From contig NZ_OZ060372.1 in the NCBI RefSeq assembly GCF_964058935.1, positions 186,001-250,000 of the forward strand: a stretch of DNA of 64,000 nucleotides, written 5' to 3'. The notes under the pieces were generated by a model that searched no databases, had not been told where the DNA came from, and saw only the letters and a list, made by a program, of their open reading frames with translations. The DNA comes from Buchnera aphidicola (Pemphigus populi). GTDB lineage: Bacteria; Pseudomonadota; Gammaproteobacteria; Enterobacterales; Enterobacteriaceae. Shown here piece after piece: positions 20,891 to 33,021 of the stretch (positions are counted from its first letter, which is position 1; the number at the start of each line of letters is the position of its first letter). The translations under genes were made by a program, and so were the position numbers.

Positions 20891-22186
20891 TTATATATCT
20901 AGTAAAAATTTACGTAATTTAGAAAAATTTGGTAACATATTATACGATAGTAAAGGTAGATCGGCACGATCAGCTAATATTTTTGGTAGAGGTAGGGTTA
21001 TATCTAAAATATTTTCGACAGTTTTTTTAAATTTTGCAGGATGCGCCGTTCCTAAAAATAATCCAAATTGATTGTCTTTTAATTGGTTCTTTAGTAGTTT
21101 ATACGCTATTGCAGCATGTGGTTCTGAAATATAACCAAGTTTTTTTAATTCTAATAATGTATTTTTTGTATCATAATCAGAAACACTACCAAATCCAAGT
21201 TTTTTTAAATCCCATTTTTTCCGATAGAATAATTCTTCTACTCTTGGCCAATTATTTGGTTGACTAATGTCCATAGCATTAGAGATAGTGGAAATTGTTG
21301 GATTAGGTTTCCATTGACCAGTTCTAAGAAAACGAGGTACGGTATCATTAGCATTAGTAGATGCGATAAATGATGTAATAGATAAACCAAGAGATTTTGC
21401 TAACAATCCTGCAGTTAAATTTCCAAAATTTCCACACGGTACTGAGATCACTATTTTTTTTCTTTTTTCTGGTGCAATTAGTGCAAAAGCTTCAAAATAA
21501 TAGCAAATTTGTGCTAATAATCTGCTTATATTAATAGAATTTGCAGAATTTAATCCTATATTATTTTTTAATATTTCATCATTAAAGCATTTTTTTACGA
21601 GTTGTTGACATTCGTCAAAACTACCATTAATAGCTATAGTTTTAATGTTTTTACCTAATGTACAAAATAACTTTTCTTGTAATTCACTAATTTTACCTTT
21701 TGGATATAAAATAACTACACGTATATTTTTCATACCATAAAAAGCATGAGCTACTGCTGCTCCTGTATCACCTGATGTTGCAGTTAAGACGGTAATAATT
21801 TTATTATTTCCATTTTGATTGAGATACGATAATACATGAGCCATAAAACGTGCACCAAAATCTTTAAAAGCTAGTGTTGGTCCATGAAATAATTCAAAAC
21901 ATGCTATGTTATTTGTTATTTTTACCAATTTTGGTGGAGAAAATAAGAATGCTTTTTTTACATGATTGTGTAATTCATATTTATCAATTTCATCACCAAT
22001 CAAGTATTCAAGAATATTGCTACTTCTTGTAATAAAATCCATTTTTAGCAGTTTTTCTATTTCTTTTATATTAATTTTAGGTAAATCTACAGGGAAGAAT
22101 AAACCTTGTTTTCGTCCTAAACCTAATTTAATAGCCTTAGAAAAATTTACTTTTTCATTTTTGTCTTTAAGATTATAAAGTTTCAT
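20891..22186 (-). CDS. thrC: threonine synthase
   Basis: PLP enzyme that makes threonine from O-phosphohomoserine, the last pathway step. 431 aa (E. coli 428). The PLP lysine is in GPTLAFKDFGARF near residue 107. TATSGDTGAAVAHAFYG and NSANSINISRLLAQICYY are also conserved. Third gene of thrABC; it starts immediately after the thrB stop, so translation is probably coupled. An essential amino-acid supply gene in nutritional symbionts. Confidence 0.98.
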   Translation of the reverse strand: MKLYNLKDKNEKVNFSKAIKLGLGRKQGLFFPVDLPKINIKEIEKLLKMDFITRSSNILEYLIGDEIDKYELHNHVKKAFLFSPPKLVKITNNIACFELFHGPTLAFKDFGARFMAHVLSYLNQNGNNKIITVLTATSGDTGAAVAHAFYGMKNIRVVILYPKGKISELQEKLFCTLGKNIKTIAINGSFDECQQLVKKCFNDEILKNNIGLNSANSINISRLLAQICYYFEAFALIAPEKRKKIVISVPCGNFGNLTAGLLAKSLGLSITSFIASTNANDTVPRFLRTGQWKPNPTISTISNAMDISQPNNWPRVEELFYRKKWDLKKLGFGSVSDYDTKNTLLELKKLGYISEPHAAIAYKLLKNQLKDNQFGLFLGTAHPAKFKKTVENILDITLPLPKILADRADLPLLSYNMLPNFSKLRKFLLDI

Positions 22187-23119
22187 TTATTCTCCTATTT
22201 TACGTGCACCTATATTATCTAAGTTACAGATATGTACAAATCCTTTATTATTCTGTAGATAATTAGCAGTAAGCCATTTAGCTATTTTTTTTGCTAAAAT
22301 AATATTGTTACATATGGTAAATAAAGTGGGTCCTGATCCAGAAATACTGCAACTTAAGGCTCCCATTTTTAAAATACTTTTTTTTGCATAAGAAAAGTTA
22401 GGTATTAATTTTACACGATGTGGTTCTGCAATGACGTCTTTGATTAGTTTAGTAGCTAAATGAGATTGTTGTGTATAAGATGCATGAATAAATCCTGCTA
22501 AATTTTTACTGTGTTGAATACATACTTCTTTAGTATACTGCAAAGGCAATAAAGATCGAGATTTTTCTGTAGAAAGGTTTACCCCTGGCCAAGCGATAAT
22601 CCATATCCATTTTTTAAACGTAGGAATAGCTTGACTAATAATATTTTCTTCTTGAATAATTAACTGTAGTCCTCCAAGATACGAAGGCGCAACATTATCA
22701 TAATGTATACTTCCAGATATATTACCTTCTAATTTTCCCATTAAAATTAATAGTTCTGATGGATTTAAAGGTCTGTTATAGAACTCATTCATTGCAACTA
22801 ATCCAGCAACAATAGAGCAGGCGCTAGATCCTAATCCGGATCCAATAGGCATATTTTTTTCTAAAGTAATAGAAACTGGAACTTTTTTTCCAATTATTTT
22901 AGAAAAGTAATACCAACATTGCCATACAATGTTTTTTTTATTGTTCGATGGTAATTCATTGGCAAATTTCCCTTTATTAATTAAACAAAATTGATTAGAG
23001 CATTTTATTTCTATAGTATCTCCTAATAAACTTCCATCTATAGGTGATATTGCTGCACCAAGGATATCAAATCCAACTCCTACATTTCCTATGGAAGCAG
23101 GAGCGAAAATTTTTATCAT
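22187..23119 (-). CDS. thrB: homoserine kinase
   Basis: GHMP-family kinase that phosphorylates homoserine. 310 aa, equal to E. coli. The ATP loop [17 protein letters not shown] sits near residues 90-106. The N-terminal [17 protein letters not shown] and the C-terminal [15 protein letters not shown] are typical. One base separates it from the thrA stop, and it abuts thrC. Confidence 0.98.
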   Translation of the reverse strand: MIKIFAPASIGNVGVGFDILGAAISPIDGSLLGDTIEIKCSNQFCLINKGKFANELPSNNKKNIVWQCWYYFSKIIGKKVPVSITLEKNMPIGSGLGSSACSIVAGLVAMNEFYNRPLNPSELLILMGKLEGNISGSIHYDNVAPSYLGGLQLIIQEENIISQAIPTFKKWIWIIAWPGVNLSTEKSRSLLPLQYTKEVCIQHSKNLAGFIHASYTQQSHLATKLIKDVIAEPHRVKLIPNFSYAKKSILKMGALSCSISGSGPTLFTICNNIILAKKIAKWLTANYLQNNKGFVHICNLDNIGARKIGE

Positions 23120-23120
23120 T

Positions 23121-25583
23121 TTATACTCCTACTTTACATGGTAAAGTACGTAGTAAGTCAGAAAATACACCAGCTGCTGTCACATTATTTCCCGCACCGT
23201 ATCCTCTTAATACTAAAGGAATAGGTTGATAATATTTACTATAAAATGCTAGTACATTCTCTCCATTTTTTACGTTATACAAAGGATCATTTTTATCTAC
23301 AGAATCAATTTTTACCTCACATTGACCCGTTTTATTTATTATCCCTACAAAACGTAATACTTTCCCTTCAATTTTTGCTTTTTTTACTCGTATATCGAAT
23401 ATAGAATCTAGTTCTTTTAATTTTCTCATAAAAGTTTTTATATCTGGAATATTTTGTAATGTATCAGGTAATAAATTTTCAATTTTTATATCTTTTAATT
23501 CTATTTGATATCCCACTTCTCGAGCTAAAATAAGTAATTTTCGAGCAACATCGATTCCTGATAAATCATCGCGAGGATTAGGTTCAGTAAAACCTATTTC
23601 TTTAGCATTTTCTGTTGCTTGAGATAAAGTAATGCCTTCTTCCAATTGACCAAAAATAAATGATAAAGAACCAGATAAAATACCTCTGAAATGAATTAAT
23701 TTATCTCCAGAATTAAGTAAATTTTGCAGATTATCTATAACCGGTAGTCCTGCTCCAATATTGGTATCATATAAAAATTTTTTTTTAAATTGAATTGCAG
23801 CTGTTCTTATTTTTTTATAATATGTTAAATCAGTGGTATTTGCTTTTTTATTGGCCGTAACGACATGGAATCCATGAGAAATAAAATGACTATACTGATA
23901 AGATAAAAGTGTATCTGCCGTACAATCGATAATAACAGGATTAATTAACGGGTGTTTTTTAATTGCATTAATTATTTTTGTTGTAGTAAAAAAATTTTTT
24001 TCTTTTTCAAAATATGAATTCCAGTTTTTTAATTTAATTCCTTTCATATTAATTAGTAATGTTTTAGAGTTAGCGATTCCACATATTTTTAAATCTATTT
24101 GCTTTTCTTTTAACCATTTCTTTTGACGATAAAATTGTTGTAATAGTGTACTGCCGATTCCACCAATTCCTATTAAAAATACTTCAATAATTTGATTGGA
24201 ATTAAATAAAATTTGATGGACTGTTCGTATTGCGGTTATTACATTTGAATTTTTAATAACTGCGGAAATAGAGTTTTCAGATGATCCTTGTGCTACCGCT
24301 AAAGTATTAATGTTAGCATAAGATAGAGCTGAAAAAAAACTAGCAGTAATATGAGGTTTATTTTTCATATTAGTACTTACTATTGATACAATAGATAATT
24401 TTTTTATTATATTAAAAGGTTTCAATAATCTATTTTTTAGCTCAAGATAAAATTCATTTTTTAATATATATTCAACACGTACTACATCTTTTTGAGGTAT
24501 ACAAAAACTAATTCTATGTTCTGAAGAAGACTGAGTAATGAGAATTATCCAAATGTTATCACGTGAAATTGAAGAAAATACTCGTGCTATCATTTTCATC
24601 ATATCTTTCATTCCTGGTCCTATAATATGAAACATAGCTATGTCGTTAAGATAAGTAACACCTTTTACAGAGTGTTTTTTTTCTTTATTTTGAGCACAAA
24701 TTAATGTTCCTTTGGCATCTGGTTTAGATGTATTTTTAATTAAACAGGGAATGTTAAATTTAGCTATTGGTTCAATAGTACGTGGATGTAATACTTTTGC
24801 TCCAAAATAAGAGAGCTCCATTGCTTCTTGATATGAAATGGATGTTAATAATTTTGCGTCTGGTACTTGTTTTGGATCGCAAGTATAAATTCCGTCTACA
24901 TCTGTCCAAATTTCACAATAATCTGCATGCAAACAAGATGACAAAATTGCAGCTGAGTAATCAGAACCATTGCGACCTAATACTACTAATTCTCCTTTTT
25001 TATTGCCAGCTATGAATCCAGACATGAGAATATTATGATTTTTAGGAATATTCATGGACTCAATACGTTTGGTGGATTCAATAATATCAATTTTAGAATC
25101 TAGATAAGTACCTATACCCAGTAATGTTTTTACTGGATTAATAATAGTAATTTTATGATTACGAGCTTGTAGTATGGCATTCATGATGGCAACTGACAAT
25201 ATTTCACCACGACAAATAATTTTAGCATAAATGTTATCTGGACATTGACCTAATAAATTGATTCCACAAATATTTTTTTTTAATTCAATAAATTCATTAT
25301 TAATGATTGTTTTTAATTTTTCATAAGGAAAGTTATTTTGCAATGGATTAACTTGTTCTAGGATTTTTAAAAAGATATGTTTTGTTTCATGCATACTGGA
25401 TTCAGTATTATCATTTTTAATAGTTTTTTTTATAATATTAACTAAATTATTAGTTACTTTTGCGGGGGCAGATAGTATAATTCCCACTTTTTCGTATTTA
25501 ATTTTATTTTCAATAATGTTAGCTACATGTAGAAATCTTTCTGCATTAGCTAGTGAGGTTCCGCCAAATTTCAGCGTACGCAT
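23121..25583 (-). CDS. thrA: bifunctional aspartokinase I / homoserine dehydrogenase I
   Basis: Performs the first and third steps from aspartate to threonine. 820 aa from the chosen start, as in E. coli. Order: amino-acid kinase domain ([32 protein letters not shown]), two ACT-type regulatory domains near residues 310-460, then the homoserine dehydrogenase with Rossmann motif [12 protein letters not shown] near 470 and TANKKANT. The upstream-extended frame from 25625 would read through the attenuator hairpin, so ATG 25583 (GGAG upstream) is right. First gene of thrABC. The conserved ACT region suggests threonine feedback may remain, but I cannot judge this from residues alone. Confidence 0.97.
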   Translation of the reverse strand: MRTLKFGGTSLANAERFLHVANIIENKIKYEKVGIILSAPAKVTNNLVNIIKKTIKNDNTESSMHETKHIFLKILEQVNPLQNNFPYEKLKTIINNEFIELKKNICGINLLGQCPDNIYAKIICRGEILSVAIMNAILQARNHKITIINPVKTLLGIGTYLDSKIDIIESTKRIESMNIPKNHNILMSGFIAGNKKGELVVLGRNGSDYSAAILSSCLHADYCEIWTDVDGIYTCDPKQVPDAKLLTSISYQEAMELSYFGAKVLHPRTIEPIAKFNIPCLIKNTSKPDAKGTLICAQNKEKKHSVKGVTYLNDIAMFHIIGPGMKDMMKMIARVFSSISRDNIWIILITQSSSEHRISFCIPQKDVVRVEYILKNEFYLELKNRLLKPFNIIKKLSIVSIVSTNMKNKPHITASFFSALSYANINTLAVAQGSSENSISAVIKNSNVITAIRTVHQILFNSNQIIEVFLIGIGGIGSTLLQQFYRQKKWLKEKQIDLKICGIANSKTLLINMKGIKLKNWNSYFEKEKNFFTTTKIINAIKKHPLINPVIIDCTADTLLSYQYSHFISHGFHVVTANKKANTTDLTYYKKIRTAAIQFKKKFLYDTNIGAGLPVIDNLQNLLNSGDKLIHFRGILSGSLSFIFGQLEEGITLSQATENAKEIGFTEPNPRDDLSGIDVARKLLILAREVGYQIELKDIKIENLLPDTLQNIPDIKTFMRKLKELDSIFDIRVKKAKIEGKVLRFVGIINKTGQCEVKIDSVDKNDPLYNVKNGENVLAFYSKYYQPIPLVLRGYGAGNNVTAAGVFSDLLRTLPCKVGV

Positions 25584-25618
25584 AGTTTTTAATTCTCCTG
25601 AATTTATGCCAAAAAAAA

Positions 25619-25642
25619 GCCGCATTAGTTTATGATGCGAGC
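25619..25642 (-). terminator. attenuator-like terminator ahead of thrA
   Basis: On the minus strand GCTCGCAT and ATGCGGC make a GC-containing stem (one bulge), followed directly by eight T (25618-25611). It ends 28 bases before the thrA ATG. In E. coli the thr attenuator has the same form and location. A termination site placed between promoter and gene implies conditional read-through. Confidence 0.7.
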
Positions 25643-25653
25643 TTTTATATTTT

Positions 25654-25725
25654 TTATACAGTGTAACCTGAATAATATATAATATTTTTAAATTTCAGGT
25701 GATTAACATATATTTTAGATCTCAT
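25654..25725 (-). CDS. possible leader peptide of the thr operon
   Basis: A 23-codon frame, ATG at 25725, ending in TAA eleven bases before the terminator hairpin. It encodes MRSKIYVNHLKFKNIIYYSGYTV, read here as MRSKIYVNHLKFKN then IIYYSGYTV. It overlaps a second stem (ACCTGAA 25666-25672 / TTCAGGT 25694-25700), the layout of an attenuation leader. Against it: only one threonine codon and three isoleucine codons, and no clear ribosome binding site. It could be chance. Confidence 0.3.
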   Translation of the reverse strand: MRSKIYVNHLKFKNIIYYSGYTV

Positions 25726-26162
25726 TAAAATTATTTTTAGCAGTATGTATATTTTATATTAATTTTTTACGTTTTTAATAAAATTAAATTTTATTAAATA
25801 AAAAAGTAAAAACATTTAAAATTATAACATAAATTTGTATATTATTCTTTATTTTACTGGCGTATTATTATTGGATTTAATTATTATTATCTTTTCATAA
25901 AACTTGAAGTGGTTAATTATCCAGTTTTTTGATATATATAACATCATATAAAAATTTTATTTTAAAATTATCTTTTATTAGAATAGTTTTATATTTAGCG
26001 AAAAAATTTATGTATCACATACAAGATTAATAATATAGATTATATTATATTTTAAAATAAACTATTTATTTGTGAAAATAAATACATTTAGTTAAATTAA
26101 ATCAAGTATATATTTTGTTTAGAACTTCTATTAAATCTATTTAACTTATTATGTTAATTTTT
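25726..26162. other. divergent spacer thr leader / hpt
   Basis: About 440 AT-rich bases that should hold the thr and hpt promoters. No gene remnant or RNA gene recognised. Confidence 0.5.
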
Positions 26163-26699
26163 ATGAAAAATACAGTGAAAGTTGTTATTTCTGAAGAAGA
26201 ATTACATGAACGTATCAATGAATTAGGAAAGCAAATTACTGATAATTATAAAAACAGTAATAGCAATATTTTATTAGTTGGATTGTTACGAGGTTCTTTC
26301 ATTTTCATGGCTGATTTATGTCGAGCAATTCAGATTTCTCATGAAGTAGATTTTATAACAACTTCCAGTTATGGAAGAGGTATGTTGTTCAGTAAAGATG
26401 TTAAGATTTTAAAAGATTTAGATGAAGATATTTTAGGTAAACATGTATTAATTGTTGAAGACATTATTGATTCAGGTAACACCTTAAGTAAGGTGTTGAA
26501 TATTTTAACACTCAGAAAGCCAAAATCGTTAGCAGTATGTACGTTATTAGATAAACCTGATTGTCGAGAAGTGAATATTGTTATAGATTATATTGGTTTC
26601 TCTATTCCTAATGAATTTATGGTAGGATATGGTATTGATTACGCACAATGTTATCGTCATTTACCTTATATTGGGAAAGTAGTTTTATTTAAAAAATAG
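26163..26699 (+). CDS. hpt: hypoxanthine phosphoribosyltransferase
   Basis: Purine salvage: hypoxanthine (or guanine) + PRPP to IMP (or GMP). 178 aa, E. coli 178. The PRPP loop [11 protein letters not shown] is near residues 100-110, with [15 protein letters not shown] before it. I start at ATG 26163 ([14 protein letters not shown] aligned with E. coli MKHTVEVMIPEAEI), not the in-frame ATG at 26151. Confidence 0.96.
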   Translation: MKNTVKVVISEEELHERINELGKQITDNYKNSNSNILLVGLLRGSFIFMADLCRAIQISHEVDFITTSSYGRGMLFSKDVKILKDLDEDILGKHVLIVEDIIDSGNTLSKVLNILTLRKPKSLAVCTLLDKPDCREVNIVIDYIGFSIPNEFMVGYGIDYAQCYRHLPYIGKVVLFKK

Positions 26700-26885
26700 T
26701 ATAATAATTTATTATTATAGTATTTATTAAATAAATAATATTTTTATATAGAATATAATACTTATTTATTTCAAATTAGACATGATGAATTTCGAATAAA
26801 AGTAAAATTTTTTAAAAAACTAAATATCAATTTTTAGTATAAAAAATAACATTGATGAATGGATTATACTATAACAAAACTTATA

Positions 26886-26914
26886 AGTGAAATAGGATTT
26901 ATTCCCATTTCACT
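26886..26914. terminator. bidirectional terminator, hpt / dksA
   Basis: AGTGAAAT (26886-26893) and ATTTCACT (26907-26914) pair over 8 bp, with GG/CC inside after one mismatch. Between convergent genes, close to the dksA stop. Confidence 0.6.
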
Positions 26915-26936
26915 AATAATAAATTATATAAAAAAG

Positions 26937-27392
26937 TTAACCAGACATTTGTTTTTTACGAATTTCTTCTAATGTTTTACAATCAATACATAAGTTAGCA
27001 GTTGGACGCGCTTCAAGTCTACGAATACCAATTTCAATATCACAAGAATTACAATATCCAAAATTTTTATTTTCTACTTTTTTTAAAGTAATTTGTATTT
27101 TTTTTATTAATGTTAATTCTCGAGCTCGATTTCTTAGTTCAATACTAAATTCTTCCTCTTGTGTAGCTCGATCAATCGGATCGGGAAAGTTGCTAGCTTG
27201 ATCTTTCATATAGGGAGTAGTATGATTTGTTGTATTTTGTAATTGATACTTCCAGGCTTCAAGTATTCTTTTAAAATGATTAATTTGATTTTTGTTCATA
27301 TATTGTTCATCTTTTTTTACTTGATATGGTAAAACTCCAGCTATAGAAAGAATGCTTAAAGATGATTTTTTACGATTTTGTTTTTTTTCCAT
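26937..27392 (-). CDS. dksA: RNA polymerase-binding transcription factor DksA
   Basis: Binds the RNA polymerase secondary channel and, with ppGpp, adjusts transcription. 151 aa, identical in length to E. coli. The coiled-coil tip with two aspartates is in [15 protein letters not shown]. The zinc finger has CNSCDIEIG and LCIDCK. The N-terminus [17 protein letters not shown] matches. One of few global regulators kept in such reduced genomes. Confidence 0.98.
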   Translation of the reverse strand: MEKKQNRKKSSLSILSIAGVLPYQVKKDEQYMNKNQINHFKRILEAWKYQLQNTTNHTTPYMKDQASNFPDPIDRATQEEEFSIELRNRARELTLIKKIQITLKKVENKNFGYCNSCDIEIGIRRLEARPTANLCIDCKTLEEIRKKQMSG

Positions 27393-27890
27393 ATTTATTC
27401 CTATGTAATATATTTTATAAAATTTAATAGAAAATAGAATTATATTTTTTTAATTCATGATTAAGGAAGAGGGATATTTATAGTGTTCCATTTTAATTTT
27501 AATTCTTTTTATATAATATTTTTATAAAACATTATTATCGCAATATTAATTTTTTATAAGATTATGTTTCTCAAATAAAAAAAATTAAATATTAGAAATA
27601 TTTTTTTAACTTATTAATTTTTAATATAAATATATTATTGAAATAATACAGATAAAATTAAGTCATTAATTATTATTTTCTTTTTTATTATATTTGATAA
27701 TCGATAGAAAGGTATAATAAGATATATAACTTATTATAAGATATTTTATATAAATATATATATTTTTTTTAAATTTTAAATAAAAATAGTTTTCAATCTA
27801 AATTGAAATTTTATTTAAAAGTTGATACATACTATTTAAGTATAAGGATTAAAATATTTCCTTTTTTAAAAATGGTAAAAAAATAATTTT
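27393..27890. other. divergent spacer dksA / truA
   Basis: About 500 bases, very AT-rich, no recognisable gene, remnant or RNA. Promoters of both neighbours are expected here but cannot be pinned down. Confidence 0.5.
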
Positions 27891-28670
27891 ATGAAATTTG
27901 CATTAGGAATTGAATACAATGGTAATTCATATCATGGATGGCAATTTCAAAAATCAGTAAAAACTGTTCAGGGAGAATTAGAGAGAGTTTTATCTTATAT
28001 TGCGAATCATAAAATTAAGATAATATGTGCAGGTAGAACTGATTCTGGTGTGCATGCTACATCACAAGTTATTCATTTTGAAACACATGTAATACGGACA
28101 GAATTTACATGGACTATAGGAGTAAATAGTTATTTACCTAATGATATTGCAGTATTATGGATTAAAAGAGTATCGGGAGATTTTCATGCACGTTATAGCG
28201 CATTATCACGTACTTATCGTTATATTATTTATAATAAATCTATTCGTTCGGCAATTTTAGACAATAAATTATTGAATTTTCATAAAGGATTAGATATTGA
28301 TAAAATGAATGAAGCTGGACAATATTTAATAGGAGAACATGATTTTAGTGCATTTAGAGGAAAAACTTGTCAATCGTATACACCTTGGCGTAAAATCATC
28401 AGTTTGCAAGTAATACGTAAAGATAATTTTGTAATAATTGAGGTAACAGCAAACGCTTTTTTATATCGTATGGTTCGTAATATAGTTGGTTGTTTATTAG
28501 ACATAGGTGTTTTAAAAAAAAAAGTTAATTGGATATCGACAGTATTAAATTTGAAGAATAGACATTTAACTGGATCTACAGCACCAGCAAAAGGATTGTA
28601 TTTAGTTTCGGTGGATTATCCTAATGACTTTGATCTTCCACGGTCACCCAAAGGTCCTTTACTATTTTAA
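27891..28670 (+). CDS. truA: tRNA pseudouridine(38-40) synthase
   Basis: Makes pseudouridine at tRNA positions 38-40. 259 aa (E. coli 270). The catalytic aspartate lies in CAGRTDSGVHA near residue 50. HDFSAFRG, FLYRMVRNIVG and the C-terminal APAKGLYLV are also present. Single gene with a weak ribosome binding site. Confidence 0.97.
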   Translation: MKFALGIEYNGNSYHGWQFQKSVKTVQGELERVLSYIANHKIKIICAGRTDSGVHATSQVIHFETHVIRTEFTWTIGVNSYLPNDIAVLWIKRVSGDFHARYSALSRTYRYIIYNKSIRSAILDNKLLNFHKGLDIDKMNEAGQYLIGEHDFSAFRGKTCQSYTPWRKIISLQVIRKDNFVIIEVTANAFLYRMVRNIVGCLLDIGVLKKKVNWISTVLNLKNRHLTGSTAPAKGLYLVSVDYPNDFDLPRSPKGPLLF

Positions 28671-29164
28671 AATTAAAGAAATAATACTAAAATATTAGTT
28701 AATATGTTGAATTTAATAATAACATTTTATATTAAATATTTAGAGTTAAATTTATATATAAATACAATATCGATACTAAATATTATTGTTAGATAATTAG
28801 ATATAGTAAGTATATATTCCATAGAACGTTGAAGTATAATTAGATAATTTTTATTTTTTATGATATTTAATTTTTATATTTTTTAAAAAAGTATGGATCT
28901 TAAATAAAAATTTTTTAATAAATATTAATAATAATTATTAAATTAATAGAATTTTATAAAATATAAAAATATACGTGATATCAATGCTAAATAAAATAAT
29001 ATTGGGAGAGTTTTTTAGTTGATTATGTCAAATACTTTTAATAATAATATTTAATTATATTGATTAAATTTTTATATATTTTCTAAATTGAAAATTAGTT
29101 TTAAAATATTTTAGTAATTATATAAAATTATACGAATTTTATTTGTTGCTATGAGCATATTGAT
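28671..29164. other. spacer truA / secA
   Basis: About 490 AT-rich bases. secM precedes secA in E. coli, but no secM-like frame or arrest motif is seen here. No RNA gene recognised. Confidence 0.5.
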
Positions 29165-31726
29165 ATGTTAATAAAAATATTAACCAAAATATTGGGTAAT
29201 TACAGTAATCGTATTTTACGACGAATGCAAAAAATTGTTGATAAAATAAATAAAATAGAATCTTTTTTTGAAAAATTATCAGATCAAGAATTAAAAAAAC
29301 AAACAGAAATATTTCGCTATGCTTTAAATAAAGGTATAAGTTTAGATAGTTTACTTCCTAAAGCATTTGCCACTGTCAGGGAGGCAAGTAAGCGTGTATT
29401 TAATATGCGTCATTTTGATGTACAATTGCTTGGTGGAATAGTATTAAATTATCAATGTATAGCTGAAATGCGTACTGGAGAAGGAAAAACTTTAACAGCT
29501 ACTTTACCAGCTTATTTGCATGCTTTAATTGGTAAAGGTGTGCATATAGTTACTATGAATGATTATCTTGCACAACGTGATGCTAAAAAAAATAAACCTT
29601 TATTTGAATTTTTAGGTTTAACAGTTGGTTTAAATTTAACAGGTATGCCGCTTCAATTAAAAAGAGAGGCTTATCTCGCTGATATAACATATGGTACAAA
29701 TAATGAATATGGTTTTGATTATCTTCGAGATAATATGGTTTTTCATGCTTCAGAAAGGGTGCAAAGAAAATTGTATTATGCTTTAATTGATGAAGTAGAT
29801 TCTATATTAATAGATGAAGCGCGTACACCTTTAATTATTTCCGGTCAATCTGAAGATAATGCTGAATTATATATTAAAATTAATAAAATTATACCAAATT
29901 TAATAAAACAAGAAAAAGAAGATTCAGATTCTTTTCTTGGATCTGGACATTTTTCAGTTGATGAAAAACAGAAACAAGTTTATTTGACTGAACGTGGTTT
30001 GATAGAAATTGAAAATTTGTTAGTTTATCATAATATCATAAAGGAAGATGAATCCCTTTATTCTAAAAAAAATATAGTATTAATAAATTGTATTACTTCG
30101 GCTTTACGAGCACATAGCTTATATGTCAAAAATGTTGATTATATTGTAAAAGATAATGCAGTAATGGTAGTAGATGAACATACTGGACGCATTATGAAAG
30201 GACGTCGTTGGTCAGATGGTTTACATCAAGCTATCGAGGCTAAAGAAGGTGTGATAGTAAATAATGAAAATAAAACTTTAGCTTCTATTACATTTCAAAA
30301 TTATTTTCGATTATATAAAAAATTAGCAGGTATGACAGGTACTGCAGAGACTGAATCATCTGAATTTAGTGATATTTATAATTTAGATACTGTAATTATT
30401 CCTACTAATCGTCCCATGATTAGAAAGGATTTACCAGATTTAGTTTTTATCAGTGAAGATGAGAAAATAGATGCTATAATTAAAGATATTAGAAACTGTA
30501 TTAAAAGAAAACAGCCTGTTTTAGTAGGTACAATATCTATTGAAAAATCAGAGGTAATATCTTCTAAACTAAGTTCTTTAAAGATAAAACATAATGTTTT
30601 AAATGCTAAATTTCATAAAAAAGAAGCTGCAATTATCTCTGAAGCAGGACAACTAGGAGCTGTAACTATAGCCACTAATATGGCAGGAAGAGGTACAGAC
30701 ATAGTTTTAGGAGGTAGTATAGATATGGATAAAAAATGTTTTTATCAAGTAAAAAATGAAAAAATCAACAGTATTAAAGAGGACTGGAAAAATAAACATA
30801 ATATGGTTTTATCTGTAGGTGGATTGCATATTATTGGTACGGAAAGACATGAGTCTCGTCGAATTGATAATCAACTACGAGGTAGATCCGGTCGCCAAGG
30901 TGACGATGGTTCTTCTCGTTTTTATTTATCTATGGAAGATTCGTTAATGAGAATTTTTTCTTCTGATCGTGTGATATCTATCATGAAGAAATTAAGAATT
31001 AAATCTGGAGAACCGATAACTCATCCCTTTGTAACAAAAGCAATTTTAAATGCTCAAAAAAAAGTAGAAAATTATAATTTTGATATTCGCAAACAAATTC
31101 TAGAGTATGATGATGTTGTAAATGAACAACGTCGCATAATTTATATGCAGAGAAATTGTTTAGTAGATTCTAATGATATCAGCATGACAGTAAATAGTAT
31201 TTTAGAGGATGTGTTTAATAAAATCATCAATAGTTATTTTTTGGAAACATCATTAAAAGTAGAAGACGTATTTTTAAATTTAGAAAATAAATTGAATATT
31301 TTATTTAATTTAAAATTATCTTTTTCATATTTTTTAAGCAAAAAAAATATTTTAGATAAAAAAAAAATAAATGATATAATCATAGGGGAAGTTAAATCAA
31401 ATTATTTGAGTAAAGAATATATTATTGGTGCTTCGCAAATGAGAAAATTAGAAAAATCAGTTATGTTACATACATTAGATTTATTTTGGCAAGAACATTT
31501 GTCTGTGATGGACGATTTAAAACAAGGAATCCATTTGCGAGGTTATGCTCAAAAAGATCCTAAACAAGAGTATCAGCGTGAGGCATTTGAGATATTTTCT
31601 GTTATGTTAGAAGATTTGAAATATGAAGTAATTTTGATACTTAGTAAAATTAAAATATCTAATTTAAGTGATGTTACTCATAGTTTATTTAATTTTAAAA
31701 ATTGGCAAAATACAATATATAATTGA
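29165..31726 (+). CDS. secA: preprotein translocase ATPase SecA, C-terminal zinc domain absent
   Basis: Motor that pushes unfolded preproteins through SecYEG. 853 aa against 901 in E. coli. Walker A is [20 protein letters not shown] near residue 102 and Walker B is [27 protein letters not shown] and [16 protein letters not shown] are the helicase-like NBD2 motifs. The helical scaffold and wing domains follow. The protein stops at [11 protein letters not shown], so the C-terminal linker and the Cys-rich zinc motif that binds SecB and lipids are missing. The motor core is complete. Degenerate regions are Lys/Asn-rich. Confidence 0.97.
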   Translation: MLIKILTKILGNYSNRILRRMQKIVDKINKIESFFEKLSDQELKKQTEIFRYALNKGISLDSLLPKAFATVREASKRVFNMRHFDVQLLGGIVLNYQCIAEMRTGEGKTLTATLPAYLHALIGKGVHIVTMNDYLAQRDAKKNKPLFEFLGLTVGLNLTGMPLQLKREAYLADITYGTNNEYGFDYLRDNMVFHASERVQRKLYYALIDEVDSILIDEARTPLIISGQSEDNAELYIKINKIIPNLIKQEKEDSDSFLGSGHFSVDEKQKQVYLTERGLIEIENLLVYHNIIKEDESLYSKKNIVLINCITSALRAHSLYVKNVDYIVKDNAVMVVDEHTGRIMKGRRWSDGLHQAIEAKEGVIVNNENKTLASITFQNYFRLYKKLAGMTGTAETESSEFSDIYNLDTVIIPTNRPMIRKDLPDLVFISEDEKIDAIIKDIRNCIKRKQPVLVGTISIEKSEVISSKLSSLKIKHNVLNAKFHKKEAAIISEAGQLGAVTIATNMAGRGTDIVLGGSIDMDKKCFYQVKNEKINSIKEDWKNKHNMVLSVGGLHIIGTERHESRRIDNQLRGRSGRQGDDGSSRFYLSMEDSLMRIFSSDRVISIMKKLRIKSGEPITHPFVTKAILNAQKKVENYNFDIRKQILEYDDVVNEQRRIIYMQRNCLVDSNDISMTVNSILEDVFNKIINSYFLETSLKVEDVFLNLENKLNILFNLKLSFSYFLSKKNILDKKKINDIIIGEVKSNYLSKEYIIGASQMRKLEKSVMLHTLDLFWQEHLSVMDDLKQGIHLRGYAQKDPKQEYQREAFEIFSVMLEDLKYEVILILSKIKISNLSDVTHSLFNFKNWQNTIYN

Positions 31727-31971
31727 TTATTATATTTTAAAAGTGAAATAAAAATGTTCTTTAATAGGTTTTACTAGATCAATTTATAATAAAAGTAATA
31801 ATATGTCTCATATACTTTTCTATTCCTTGATGATTAAATATTATTTAATGAAAAATATTTTATTGTATTAGTAGTGTAATCTTGTAAAAATTATTTTTAT
31901 ATACCGTTTTTCTTTAATATCATCTATGATATATTTTATTTTATTTTTATACAATCAGGAATAGATTATCG

Positions 31972-33021
31972 ATGCGTATCGAAGAAGATATAAAGTTAGG
32001 TTTTAAAGATGTTCTTATTCGTCCTAAACGTTCAACCTTAATAAGCCGATCTCAAGTAGATTTACATCGCAAATTTGTTTTTAAAAATTCAAAATTAACA
32101 TGGACTGGAATTCCTATTATTGCTGCTAATATGGATACAATAGGGACCTTTAGTATGACAAAATCTTTATCTCACTTTCATATATTAACAGCGGTACATA
32201 AATATTATTCTATAGCTGAATGGGAAAAATTTATAAATAGTGTATCGGAATCAATATTAAGATATGTGATTGTATCTATAGGTACATCAGATTCTGATTT
32301 TTTAAAAATAAAGAAAATTTTTTCTTTATCATCTAGTTTACAGTATATTTGTATAGATGTGGCGAATGGTTATTCTGAATATTTTATCAATTTTTTAAAA
32401 AAAATTCGTGATCAGTTTCCTGATAAAACCATTTGTGCTGGAAATGTAGTCACAGGTGAAATGGTAGAAGAATTAATATTGTCTGGTGCTGATATAGTCA
32501 AAGTAGGTATTGGGCCAGGTTCTGTATGTACCACTCGTCTCAAAACTGGAGTAGGATATCCACAATTATCGGCTATTATAGAATGTTCCGATGCAGCTCA
32601 TGGTTTGGGAGGTCGTATTATTAGTGATGGAGGCTGTATTTTTTCAGGAGATATCGCAAAAGCTTTTGGAGGAGGAGCAGATTTCGTTATGTTGGGAGGT
32701 ATGTTAGCTGGTCATACAGAATGTTTGGGTGAAATCATTAAAGAAAATGGAAAAAAGTTTATGTTATTTTATGGTATGAGTTCACAATCTGCTATGGATC
32801 TCTATGTTGGAGGAGTTGCTCAATATAGATCGACAGAAGGTAAGACAATAAAATTATTATTTCGGGGTTTAGTGGAAACAACTATAAGAGATATTTTAGG
32901 GGGATTGCGTTCTGCTTGTACTTATATTGGAGCAGAAAGTTTAAAAGAATTAACTAAAAGAACTACTTTTATACGTGTTTCTGAACAGGAAAATCATGTT
33001 TTTAACAATACGTCGTATTAA
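31972..33021 (+). CDS. guaC: GMP reductase
   Basis: Reduces GMP to IMP with NADPH, returning guanine nucleotides to the adenine branch. 349 aa (E. coli 347). An IMPDH/GMPR barrel with catalytic cysteine in [18 protein letters not shown], plus [13 protein letters not shown] and GMSSQSAM typical of GuaC. Works beside hpt in purine interconversion. Single gene. Confidence 0.97.
   Translation: MRIEEDIKLGFKDVLIRPKRSTLISRSQVDLHRKFVFKNSKLTWTGIPIIAANMDTIGTFSMTKSLSHFHILTAVHKYYSIAEWEKFINSVSESILRYVIVSIGTSDSDFLKIKKIFSLSSSLQYICIDVANGYSEYFINFLKKIRDQFPDKTICAGNVVTGEMVEELILSGADIVKVGIGPGSVCTTRLKTGVGYPQLSAIIECSDAAHGLGGRIISDGGCIFSGDIAKAFGGGADFVMLGGMLAGHTECLGEIIKENGKKFMLFYGMSSQSAMDLYVGGVAQYRSTEGKTIKLLFRGLVETTIRDILGGLRSACTYIGAESLKELTKRTTFIRVSEQENHVFNNTSY

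Noticed and set aside
25584..25625. Extended thrA start at 25625
   Set aside because: The extra 14 codons read through the terminator hairpin and T tract; E. coli alignment begins exactly at the ATG at 25583, which has GGAG upstream.
25905..25930. CTTGAA before hpt as a second heat-shock promoter
   Set aside because: No CCCCAT-like -10 element at the right distance, and hpt is not a known heat-shock gene.
28671..29164. A secM-like arrest peptide ahead of secA
   Set aside because: No frame with a signal peptide or the arrest motif was found in either of the possible rightward frames.
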